Assembly (NCBI GenBank): GCA_028290385.1
Contig: JAQGJZ010000066.1
Span: forward strand, 1 to 13,184
DNA from: Enterovirga sp.
GTDB taxonomy: Bacteria; Pseudomonadota; Alphaproteobacteria; Rhizobiales; Beijerinckiaceae
Direction: 5' to 3'
DNA: 13,184 nucleotides
Position numbers and translations under genes: made by a program. Of the stretch, positions 1 through 5,661 are shown in pieces (position 1 is the first letter of the stretch; every line of letters starts with the position of its first letter). The notes under the pieces are model-generated. The model was not told where the DNA came from. It did not search any database and worked only from the letters and a program-made list of their open reading frames with translations.

Positions 1-296
1 CGCTTCCACTCGCGCATCGCGGCGACGAAGATGGCCGGGAGGCCGGCGGCGGGCTGATCCTTCAGCGAGCGGTAGAGCTCGTCGAGTGACTGCCCCGACC
101 AGAACACATCCTCGAAACGGTCCATCTCGACGCGCGTGCGCCGAAGCAGCAGCGTCTTGTCGATGATAATCGCCCAGCACCAGACGGATGCGGCAAGCAG
201 GCCGAGCATGACAAGCTTCACGACCGGTGAAGCGCTCATGAAGAGGCCCCAGAGCGACAGATCGTGGGCGACGGGTAAGGCGTCAGCCGGGTTCAT
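1..296 (-). CDS. tolQ: TolQ, proton-channel subunit of the Tol-Pal system (5' part; gene runs off the left edge)
   Basis: TolQ is an inner-membrane protein that, with TolR, uses the proton-motive force to energise TolA and so drives outer-membrane constriction at division. Only the first 98 codons are present, read leftward from an ATG at 294-296. The translation begins MNPADALPVAHDLSLWGLF, has one hydrophobic helix at about residues 24-46 (VVKLVMLGLLAASVWCWAII), then a charged cytoplasmic stretch (LLRRTRVEMDRFEDVFWSG) and ends in AIFVAAMREWKR. This is the usual TolQ/ExbB/MotA-family N-terminus. A GAGGA about 10 nt upstream can act as a distant ribosome-binding site. Placement downstream of ybgC is the classic ybgC-tolQRAB-pal order, here with a glycosidase gene inserted. 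ExbB is the main alternative, but the ybgC linkage favours TolQ. Confidence 0.92.
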   Translation of the reverse strand, partial: MNPADALPVAHDLSLWGLFMSASPVVKLVMLGLLAASVWCWAIIIDKTLLLRRTRVEMDRFEDVFWSGQSLDELYRSLKDQPAAGLPAIFVAAMREWK

Positions 297-351
297 TCTC
301 GACACGTCCTCATCAGCGGCGGACCGAAAGGAAGGCAGGTCGCGCCGTTCG

Positions 352-400
352 TCGACAGATCTCTGGCAGAGCGTCTCTGGGTCTGCCGAAAATCTGTCGA
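352..400. repeat. 49-nt near-continuous inverted repeat (hairpin) between the glycosidase gene and tolQ
   Basis: The outer arms TCGACAGAT (352-360) and ATCTGTCGA (392-400) match perfectly over 9 bp. Inner arms GGCAGA (365-370) and TCTGCC (382-387) add 6 bp. They are separated from the outer stem by a symmetric 4x4 internal loop in which T362/A390 can pair normally and T364/G388 as a wobble. The apical loop is 11 nt. Neither strand has a T-run after the stem, so it is not a typical intrinsic terminator. It lies in the 159-nt spacer downstream of the glycosidase stop (TAA, 456-458) and upstream of the tolQ ATG, so it could be an mRNA processing or stability element or a dyad operator. The structure is seen directly; the role is inference. 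Confidence 0.6.
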
Positions 401-455
401 AAGTAAGAGCGCCTGCATCCACAGGGACACGGATCAACTTAACACCTTGGCAGGG

Positions 456-1229
456 TTAAGGGCGCGTTACCTTGGCCTGGTCGGTCCGGTTGACGATGGC
501 GACCAGCGGACCGAGCGGGAGCAGGCCGTCGCGGCGGCCGAGTTCGGAGGAATAAAGACTCGACACCGAGCCATCGAGGAACAGCGCGTCGCGGCAGCCG
601 AGCGCGTCCCGGAAGAGGCGCGCAAAGGCCCCGAAGCTCACTGGACCGTCTGAGATCGCGAAGATCGCCGTGTGCGGGTCCCGCACGCCGACGCCGTTGC
701 GCAGCTTCTTGGAAGGACCGTCCTCGGAGATCTTGGGATGGATCCGGCCGCCGATGACCAGCATGGGGCCGGACTGCGTGGCAAAATCCGCCTTCGGGCG
801 GCGGCGGCGATAGGTCTCGGTGTCGAGCACCCCCGCCCTCCCCTTCTCGACAAAGAAGATGCCGTTCGGCTTGAGGTGGAAATTACCCTCGCCCCCGGCC
901 GTGTTGACCGGCTTCAGCTCACGTCCGTTCTCGACATACAGCCCGACCGGCGCCAGCGCGGGATCGTACATGCCGGCATTCATCGCGGCGAGCAGGTTCG
1001 GGCCGGCTTCCGGCAGGAGCCGGCGGAAGCTGCCATAGGGGTCGCCATCGGCCGCCCGCCAATACAGGCGGACCGCGTGACGGCGCAGGTCCGCCGTGCA
1101 GACCGCGTAGCCTTGCCCCTCGTGGCTGACGTTGCGGCAGACCGGCTGCTGGGCCTCGGCGGCTGACCCCGGAGCCCCGGCCAGCACAAGCGCAAAACCG
1201 AGCGCAGCCCCAAGAAAATTGCGCCTCAC
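456..1229 (-). CDS. Exported phosphodiester glycosidase (NAGPA-type) family protein
   Basis: This 257-residue protein belongs to the phosphodiester glycosidase family named after the human uncovering enzyme NAGPA, which cleaves sugar phosphodiesters; the bacterial substrate is not known. Residues 1-26 form a signal peptide that opens MRRNFLGAALG, a good twin-arginine (RRxFLG) pattern, with a plausible cleavage after AEA. Family marks seen are MNAGMYDP (about 84-91), GLYVENGRELKPVN, FHLKPNGIFFV, SGPMLV and the C-terminal LFLDGSVSSLY, which fits the conserved Asp-Gly core. The start is GTG (1227-1229); it overlaps the ybgC TGA in a GTGA, so translation is probably coupled. The gene lies between ybgC and tolQ, a position suggesting an envelope role. 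Fold assignment is fairly sure; substrate and Tat export are inference. Confidence 0.82.
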   Translation of the reverse strand: MRRNFLGAALGFALVLAGAPGSAAEAQQPVCRNVSHEGQGYAVCTADLRRHAVRLYWRAADGDPYGSFRRLLPEAGPNLLAAMNAGMYDPALAPVGLYVENGRELKPVNTAGGEGNFHLKPNGIFFVEKGRAGVLDTETYRRRRPKADFATQSGPMLVIGGRIHPKISEDGPSKKLRNGVGVRDPHTAIFAISDGPVSFGAFARLFRDALGCRDALFLDGSVSSLYSSELGRRDGLLPLGPLVAIVNRTDQAKVTRP

Positions 1230-1639
1230 GCCGCCTCGCCCTGCAAAAGTCGCCTCAGATCGTCCGGCAGCCGGGAAGGCCGCCCCCCCGCCAGCACCGC
1301 CACATGCACTTCGGCGGTGAGCAGAATCTCGTCGCCGCGCAGGATACGCTGGCTCATGCGAAGCGAGGCGCCACGGACCTCGCTGGTCGCGGTCTCCACC
1401 GTGAGAAGGTCATCCATCCGGGCAGGTCTCAGATACTCGATCGCCATGCGGCGCACGGCAAAGATGATCCCGCCGGGCTCGGCATGGAGGATCGACTGGT
1501 CGACGCCCGTGTTCCGCAGGAGCTCCGTGCGCCCGCGCTCCAGAAAGCGCAGGTAGTTGGCGTGATAGACGACGCCCGAAAAATCCGTGTCCTCATAATA
1601 GACCCGGACGGCGAGGCGGTGCGGTTCGCGATCCTGCAT
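1226..1639 (-). CDS. ybgC: YbgC, Tol-Pal-associated acyl-CoA thioesterase (hotdog fold)
   Basis: YbgC proteins hydrolyse acyl-CoA thioesters and are nearly always linked to tol-pal genes, where they are thought to act with phospholipid synthesis at the inner membrane. The 137-residue product carries the family signature VYYEDTDFSGVVYHANYLRF at residues 13-32. The second Asp of EDTD (D19) corresponds to the catalytic Asp of 4-hydroxybenzoyl-CoA thioesterases, and H26/N28 match the YHANY motif. Length is normal for the family (about 130-140 aa). The ATG at 1637-1639 shares one base with the stop of the preceding exported protein (TGATG), and the 3' end overlaps the glycosidase start by 4 nt, so three genes are tightly coupled. 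In-frame sequence continues far upstream, but it has no family similarity and runs over the neighbouring gene. Confidence 0.93.
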   Translation of the reverse strand: MQDREPHRLAVRVYYEDTDFSGVVYHANYLRFLERGRTELLRNTGVDQSILHAEPGGIIFAVRRMAIEYLRPARMDDLLTVETATSEVRGASLRMSQRILRGDEILLTAEVHVAVLAGGRPSRLPDDLRRLLQGEAA

Positions 1640-1944
1640 CAGCGCGAACAAACGGCCTTGATGCGGTCGGACAAGGCCGCGGCCGCGGCGGCCCATTCTT
1701 CCATCGCGGGCTGCAGGTTCACGTTCGCGTCCTCGAGGCGCGAAATCGCGCGCTTCATCTCGTCGTCGGCCTTGCCGCGGAGCGAGGTCAGGTCGATCTC
1801 CCGTGCCCCCCGGGCCAGCGCCTTCACGCTCTCGCCCGAGGCGGTGAGCGCCGCCCGGTAGGTGGCGCACTCGATCGTGGAGAGATCCTGCGCCATCGCG
1901 GTCGTCGGCAGACCGAAAAGGGCGAGCACCAGGAAGCGCCGCAT
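1639..1944 (-). CDS. Small exported (periplasmic) protein of unknown function
   Basis: I do not recognise this 101-residue protein. Residues 1-18 (MRRFLVLALFGLPTTAMA) form a clear Sec signal peptide with AMA-Q cleavage. The mature part is about 83 residues, mostly Ala/Glu/Arg-rich and probably helical, with two cysteines, one near each end (IECATY and the C-terminal AVCSR), which could form a disulfide. The ATG at 1942-1944 is preceded by GGAG with 7-nt spacing, favouring it over an ATG 42 nt further upstream. The stop overlaps the ybgC start (TGATG), and ruvB ends 54 nt upstream, so it is co-directional with ruvB and coupled to ybgC. An envelope role is inferred from the signal peptide and the tol neighbours. 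Confidence 0.75.
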   Translation of the reverse strand: MRRFLVLALFGLPTTAMAQDLSTIECATYRAALTASGESVKALARGAREIDLTSLRGKADDEMKRAISRLEDANVNLQPAMEEWAAAAAALSDRIKAVCSR

Positions 1945-1998
1945 GGGGTGACTCCGAAAGGGGCAGTCGCGTGAACGCGCCAGCATGGCGCCGGCTCC

Positions 1999-3045
1999 TT
2001 ATTCCTCTTCGACAAAAAGGCCGAACTGTGCCGCCGGGTCGCGGTTCGGCTCCGGCATCCCGATATGGCGGAACGCATGGGCCGTGAGCAGGCGCCCGCG
2101 CGGCGTGCGCTGGACGAAGCCGCGCTGGATGAGAAAGGGCTCGATGATCTCCTCGATCGCGTCGCGCGGCTCGGAGAGCGCCGCCGCGATCGTCTCGACC
2201 CCGACGGGACCGCCGCCGTAATTCATCGCGATCATCGTGAGGTACTTGCGGTCCATCTGGTCGAGCCCAACGGCGTCGACGTCGAGCAGCCGGAGCGACG
2301 AATCCGCAAGCTCGCGCGTGATGCGGTCGGAGCCATCCACGAGCGCGAAATCGCGCACGCGCCGCAGCAGTCGGCCGGCAATGCGCGGCGTCCCGCGCGA
2401 GCGCGCCGCGATCTCGCGGGCGCCTTCCGGCGTGATGCCGATGCCGAGCACGCGCGCGCCGCGCGTTACGATCAGCTCGAGTTCGTCCGTGTCGTAGAAG
2501 GCGAGCCGGATCGGGATGCCGAAACGGTCCCGCAAGGGCGTCGTGAGGAGCCCGGCCCGCGTGGTCGCGCCGACCAGGGTGAACTTGGGCAGGTCGATCT
2601 TGACCGAGCGGGCCGCCGGGCCCTCCCCGATCATCAGGTCGAGCTGGTAATCCTCCATGGCCGGATAAAGGATCTCCTCCACGGCGGGATTCAGGCGATG
2701 GATCTCGTCGATGAAAAGGACGTCGCGCTCATCCAGATTGGTGAGCTGGGCGGCGAGGTCGCCCGCCTTCGCGATCACAGGGCCGGAGGTCGAGCGGAAA
2801 TTGACGCCGAGCTCGCGCGCCACGATCTGGGCGAGCGTCGTCTTGCCGAGGCCCGGCGGGCCGACGAAGAGCACGTGATCCAGTGCCTCGCCCCTGCCCT
2901 TCGCGGCGTCGATGAACACCTGGAGGTTCTTGCGCGCCGCGCGCTGGCCGATGAACTCGGCTAGCGCCAGCGGGCGCAGCGAGGTATCGGGGTCGTCGCC
3001 CCGGCGCTCCGGGCTCGTGAGGGTCTTCTTCGGGCCGGCTGCCAT
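1999..3045 (-). CDS. ruvB: RuvB, Holliday-junction branch-migration ATPase
   Basis: RuvB is the hexameric AAA+ motor that, bound to RuvA, drives branch migration of Holliday junctions in recombinational repair. From the ATG at 3043-3045 the protein is 348 residues, normal for alphaproteobacterial RuvB. Visible marks are Walker [10 protein letters not shown] (about 62-70), Walker B LFIDEIH (110-116), sensor-1 region GATTRAG (159-165) and the arginine-finger region LRDRFG (171-176). The C-terminal winged helix contains [21 protein letters not shown] 36 nt further upstream (3079-3081) is an alternative start. Neither start has a strong Shine-Dalgarno sequence, and I prefer the ATG because its length agrees with the family. 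Unlike the usual ruvCAB run, ruvB is separated from ruvA by more than 500 nt holding another gene. Confidence 0.96.
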   Translation of the reverse strand: MAAGPKKTLTSPERRGDDPDTSLRPLALAEFIGQRAARKNLQVFIDAAKGRGEALDHVLFVGPPGLGKTTLAQIVARELGVNFRSTSGPVIAKAGDLAAQLTNLDERDVLFIDEIHRLNPAVEEILYPAMEDYQLDLMIGEGPAARSVKIDLPKFTLVGATTRAGLLTTPLRDRFGIPIRLAFYDTDELELIVTRGARVLGIGITPEGAREIAARSRGTPRIAGRLLRRVRDFALVDGSDRITRELADSSLRLLDVDAVGLDQMDRKYLTMIAMNYGGGPVGVETIAAALSEPRDAIEEIIEPFLIQRGFVQRTPRGRLLTAHAFRHIGMPEPNRDPAAQFGLFVEEE

Positions 3046-3256
3046 GTGGCCGCCATTACGGCGTGCCAGGATCGAAGTCACGCGGCCGCCGGGACCGGGC
3101 TTCGCAGCGTGCGCCGCCGCTGTCGTAAGGCCGCGCGTTCATGACCGTTGGCGAGAGTCCCGGCGCAATTACCTGCACGCCGGGGTAGAGCGCCGCCGGC
3201 GGTGCGCCCCGTCGGCGCGGCGGTTTCGAACCGCGCCGTCGTGGCGACCGTCACGG
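3046..3256. other. Intergenic region upstream of ruvB; no gene recognised
   Basis: This 211-nt stretch lies between ruvB and the terminator of the small membrane gene. It is very GC-rich, with overlapping imperfect inverted repeats such as CGGTT-TCG-AACCG around 3226-3240. It should contain the ruvB promoter, because a strong terminator stands upstream, but I cannot point to convincing -35/-10 boxes. An 80-codon open frame crossing it has no family features, no ribosome-binding site, and overlaps the small membrane gene antiparallel to nothing useful, so I do not call it. Confidence 0.4.
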
Positions 3257-3285
3257 CGAAAACGGAACCGCCGCGGCGGTTCCGT
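3257..3285 (-). terminator. Rho-independent terminator of the small membrane gene
   Basis: A perfect 24-nt palindrome (3262-3285; arm ACGGAACCGCCG and its exact complement) is followed on the minus strand by TTTTC. It begins 13 nt after the stop codon of the small membrane gene. A long GC-rich stem plus a T-run in this orientation and place is the standard form of an intrinsic terminator. It would separate that transcript from ruvB downstream. Confidence 0.75.
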
Positions 3286-3297
3286 GAGCGCTTCGGG

Positions 3298-3468
3298 CTA
3301 GACCCGCGGGCCGGTCCCAAGTCCGCCTGTCAGCAGCAGGACGATGAGGACGATCAGCAGGATACCGCCGAGCCCGATGCCGTGGTTCCGATAGCGGCCG
3401 CCACCGACAAAGAAGCCCCCTCCCCCGAACAGGAGGATAAGGATGATCAGGATGACGATTAGGCTCAT
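3298..3468 (-). CDS. Small two-helix glycine-rich membrane protein (DUF3309-like)
   Basis: This 56-residue gene encodes MSLIVILIILILLFGGGGFF, a short polar glycine-rich turn (VGGGRYRNHGIGLGG), a second hydrophobic helix (ILLIVLIVLLLTGGLG) and the tail TGPRV. Such helix-turn-helix mini-proteins are common in rhizobia and resemble DUF3309-type proteins; their function is unknown. The ATG at 3466-3468 has GGAG 7 nt upstream, and the TAG (3298-3300) is followed directly by a strong terminator. It lies between ruvA and ruvB, with its own candidate EcfG-type promoter 40 nt before the start, so it looks like an autonomous unit. Insertion in the inner membrane is predicted from hydrophobicity alone. 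The DUF3309 link is by resemblance from memory and is uncertain. Confidence 0.72.
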   Translation of the reverse strand: MSLIVILIILILLFGGGGFFVGGGRYRNHGIGLGGILLIVLIVLLLTGGLGTGPRV

Positions 3469-3507
3469 GAAGGAGCTCCGTTCCGCCCAGGAGCAGGCGG
3501 GAAACTC

Positions 3508-3532
3508 TACGGTTTCATACGTCCTTTGTTCC
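3508..3532 (-). promoter_or_regulatory. Candidate EcfG (general stress response) promoter for the small membrane gene
   Basis: On the minus strand GGAAC (3532-3528), a 16-nt spacer and CGTA (3511-3508) match the EcfG-family consensus GGAAC-N16/17-CGTT except for the last base. Transcription would start near 3502, giving a leader of about 35 nt with the GGAG ribosome-binding site. The same -35 and spacing, with a perfect -10, occurs before the oxidoreductase at 12500, which raises confidence that the match is not by chance. Confidence 0.5.
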
Positions 3533-3540
3533 TGACTGGA

Positions 3541-3559
3541 CCAAAAGAAGGCCTTTTGC
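3541..3559 (-). terminator. Possible weak terminator after ruvA
   Basis: CAAAAG (3542-3547) and CTTTTG (3553-3558) form a 6-bp stem with a 5-nt loop directly after the ruvA stop. Read on the minus strand the second arm supplies a CTTTTGG tract. The stem is AT-rich and short and the T-run is inside it, so efficiency is doubtful. It fits the idea that ruvA and the next gene are separately transcribed. Confidence 0.3.
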
Positions 3560-4183
3560 TCAGCGCACGCCCGCGAGTTCGCGGAGGCCCAGCCTGATGA
3601 GCGCGGGCGCTTCCGCTCCCTCGCCGGCGCTTTTCATGGCGGCCGCAACCGCGGCGGAGGCCTGGGGCTGCGCGTAGCCGAGGTTCACCAGCGCCGAGAC
3701 GGCATCCACGACCGCCTGCGGGGCGGAGTTGTCCTGCACGGCACCCGAGAGCCGGGCGAGCCCGGGATCCACGGCGCCGAACAGCGGTGCCTTGTCCTTC
3801 ATCTCGGCGATGATGCGGGCGGCGAGCTTGGGCCCAACGCCCGGAGCACGGGCGAAGGCGGCCTTGTCGCCCGTCGCAACCGCCGTCGCGAGGCCGCCGG
3901 GATCCAGGGAGGACAGGATCGCGAGCGCGACCTTGGCGCCGACGCCCTGGATGGTCTGCAGCAGGCGAAACCACTCGCGCTCCGCGTCCGATTCGAAGCC
4001 GTAGAGCCGGATCATGTCCTCCCGGACATGGGTCTCGATCGAGAGCACGGCCGCCTCGCCGGTCGCGGGCAGGCGCTGCAGAGTGCGCGACGAGCAGTGG
4101 ACGACGTAGCCGACGCCGTGGACGTCGAGGATCGCATGGTCCTCGCCATAGCTGTCGACCACGCCCTTGAGCTTGCCGATCAT
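3560..4183 (-). CDS. ruvA: RuvA, Holliday-junction-binding subunit
   Basis: RuvA tetramers bind the four-way junction and load RuvB. The 207-residue product has the three expected domains: an N-terminal OB fold ([20 protein letters not shown] to about residue 62, with [11 protein letters not shown]), two helix-hairpin-helix DNA-binding motifs ([13 protein letters not shown] at 78-90 and [13 protein letters not shown] at 113-125), and a C-terminal RuvB-interacting domain (from about 155) joined by a flexible linker. Length matches the family. Its ATG overlaps the ruvC TGA in ATGA (4180-4183), so ruvC and ruvA are translationally coupled. The gene that follows downstream is not ruvB but a small membrane protein. 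Confidence 0.96.
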   Translation of the reverse strand: MIGKLKGVVDSYGEDHAILDVHGVGYVVHCSSRTLQRLPATGEAAVLSIETHVREDMIRLYGFESDAEREWFRLLQTIQGVGAKVALAILSSLDPGGLATAVATGDKAAFARAPGVGPKLAARIIAEMKDKAPLFGAVDPGLARLSGAVQDNSAPQAVVDAVSALVNLGYAQPQASAAVAAAMKSAGEGAEAPALIRLGLRELAGVR

Positions 4184-4689
4184 GACGCCATCCGGACCAG
4201 CGCCCTGGCGCGGCGGTGATGCGCGTGCGTGATCGCGACCGCGAGCGCGTCGGCGGCATCGGCAGAGGCCGGATCGGCCTTGGGCAGGAGCACCTTCACC
4301 ATGGCCTGGATCTGCCGCTTGTCGGCATGGCCGGCCCCGACCACCGTCTTTTTTACGAGATTGGCGGCGTATTCCGCGACAGGCAGACCGGCGAGCGCCG
4401 GAACCAGCAGCGAGACCGCGCGCGCATGGCCGAGCTTCAGGGTCGATTGCGGGTTCGTGTTCACGAAGGTCTCCTCGACCGCGACCTCGTCCGGCATCTG
4501 GTTGCGAAGGGTCGCGGCGAGCCCATCGTGCAGCTCGCGCAGGCGCTCGGCGAGCCCCAGCTCCTCCGACGAGGTGACGAGGCCCGAGGCCACATAGGTC
4601 AGCCGCGTGCCTTCAACCGTCACGACGCCCCAGCCGGTCCGGCGGAGGCCGGGATCGAGGCCGAGAATGCGAATCGGGGGCTCACGCAT
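4180..4689 (-). CDS. ruvC: RuvC, Holliday-junction resolvase
   Basis: RuvC is the dimeric endonuclease that cuts Holliday junctions symmetrically. The protein has 169 residues and an RNase H-like fold. The catalytic acidic residues are visible: D12 in [15 protein letters not shown]72 in [12 protein letters not shown], and D144/D147 in [14 protein letters not shown]. The dimer and DNA-binding stretch [19 protein letters not shown] is also typical. The ATG at 4687-4689 has an AGGAG only one nucleotide upstream, which is unusually close; no other start codon preserves the LGLDPG strand. It follows yebC by 91 nt and overlaps ruvA by 4 nt. Confidence 0.96.
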   Translation of the reverse strand: MREPPIRILGLDPGLRRTGWGVVTVEGTRLTYVASGLVTSSEELGLAERLRELHDGLAATLRNQMPDEVAVEETFVNTNPQSTLKLGHARAVSLLVPALAGLPVAEYAANLVKKTVVGAGHADKRQIQAMVKVLLPKADPASADAADALAVAITHAHHRRARALVRMAS

Positions 4690-4761
4690 TCTCCTGGCCT
4701 AGCGGAGTCCCGTTACCGGATCACGCCAGCGGGCCTGCCCGCACCTGTCAGCAGCCGGGCG

Positions 4762-4782
4762 GACCCGCGAAGGACGCGGATC
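4762..4782 (-). other. Small hairpin at the end of yebC
   Basis: On the minus strand GATCCGCG-TCCTT-CGCGGGTC forms an 8-bp stem (one G-U pair) with a 5-nt loop, overlapping the yebC stop codon. No T-run follows, so termination is unlikely. It may stabilise the 3' end of yebC mRNA or attenuate reading into ruvC. A second GC hairpin (GCGGG-CCTG-CCCGC, 4729-4742) lies just downstream. Confidence 0.3.
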
Positions 4783-5524
4783 AGCCCATCTTGGCCATGA
4801 GCGATTCGGAGAGCTCGAAATTGCCGTAGACGTTCTGGACGTCGTCGTGGTCCTCGAGCGCCTCGACCAGGCGAACCAGCTTCTCGCCGGCCTCGTCGTC
4901 GACGGCCACGGCGTTCTGCGGCTTCCAGGTCAGGGCCGATTTCCGCGGTTCGCCGAACCGGCCCTCGAGGGTCTTGGTCACCTCGCCGAGCGCGCTCTGC
5001 TCGCAATAAACCGTGTGGCCGTTCTCGTCCGATTCGACATCGTCCGCCCCCGCCTCGATCGCGGCGTCCAGCATCGTGTCGGCGTCGGCGGCCTTGGCGT
5101 CGAATTCGATCACCCCGACGTGGTCGAACATAAAGGCGACCGCGCCCGTCTCGGCGAGGTTGCCGCCGGCCTTGGTGAACACGGACCGCACGTCAGAGGC
5201 GGTGCGGTTCCGGTTGTCGGTCATGGCCTCGACGATCACGGCCGCGCCGCCCGGGCCGTAGCCCTCGTAGCGGATCTCCTCGTAGTTCTCCGCCTCGCCC
5301 CCGGACGCCTTGTTGATCGCGCGCTGGATGTTGTCCTTCGGCATGTTCTCCGCCCGGGCCGCGAGGATGGCGGCGCGCAGGCGCGGGTTCATGGCCGGGT
5401 CGGGCGTGCCCATCTTGGCCGCCACCGTGATCTCGCGGGCCAGCTTGGAGAACAGCTTGGAGCGCTGCGCATCCTGCCGCCCCTTACGGTGCATGATGTT
5501 CTTGAACTGGGAATGGCCGGCCAT
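4781..5524 (-). CDS. yebC: YebC/PmpR/TACO1-family protein
   Basis: The 247-residue protein begins [20 protein letters not shown] and continues [19 protein letters not shown], the highly conserved N-terminus of the YebC family (usual length about 240-250). Further signatures are [58 protein letters not shown] and the C-terminal [16 protein letters not shown]. Some members were described as transcriptional regulators; others relieve ribosome stalling at proline-rich stretches. Which applies here is not shown by the sequence. It is first in the ruvCA-containing minus-strand run, the usual place. The ATG has AGGTGA four nucleotides upstream, and that site lies inside an inverted repeat (see the leader entry). 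Confidence 0.96.
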   Translation of the reverse strand: MAGHSQFKNIMHRKGRQDAQRSKLFSKLAREITVAAKMGTPDPAMNPRLRAAILAARAENMPKDNIQRAINKASGGEAENYEEIRYEGYGPGGAAVIVEAMTDNRNRTASDVRSVFTKAGGNLAETGAVAFMFDHVGVIEFDAKAADADTMLDAAIEAGADDVESDENGHTVYCEQSALGEVTKTLEGRFGEPRKSALTWKPQNAVAVDDEAGEKLVRLVEALEDHDDVQNVYGNFELSESLMAKMG

Positions 5525-5530
5525 GGCTCA

Positions 5531-5637
5531 CCTGTGTGGCTTCAGGCGCAGGGTCGCCCCGCATGCGCCTGGGGAAATGCTGACCGGGAATTAGGAGAGG
5601 TTGCGCCGTTTGTCATCCGGGCGCCACACAGGATGAC
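5531..5637. promoter_or_regulatory. Divergent yebC/SDR spacer with nested and competing inverted repeats
   Basis: Three perfect inverted repeats occupy this spacer. CCTGTGTGGC (5531-5540) pairs with GCCACACAGG (5623-5632); the first arm covers part of the yebC ribosome-binding site on the minus strand. CAGGCGCA (5543-5550) pairs with TGCGCCTG (5564-5571). GTCATCC (5612-5618) pairs with GGATGAC (5631-5637), and its loop contains most of the distal 10-bp arm, so these two pairings compete. Alternatively ATGACA (5616-5611, minus strand) with ATTAGG/CCTAAT at 5595-5590 could be a yebC promoter with 15-nt spacing, making the 5612-5637 dyad an operator. The repeats are seen; either role is inference. 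Confidence 0.4.
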
Positions 5638-5661
5638 GGAACGGGCGGGGAGGATGCGTGC

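Noticed and set aside
2065..2964. A 299-codon plus-strand open frame antisense to ruvB
   Set aside because: It is the complement of an intact ruvB with all ATPase motifs, and its translation is repetitive Arg/Ala/Glu with no recognisable fold.
3262..3285. The 24-nt perfect palindrome considered as an operator
   Set aside because: Its position 13 nt after a stop codon and the TTTT following on the same strand fit an intrinsic terminator better.
3078..3320. An 80-codon minus-strand frame upstream of ruvB
   Set aside because: It crosses the terminator palindrome, has no ribosome-binding site, and its Arg/Ala/Gly-rich translation looks random.
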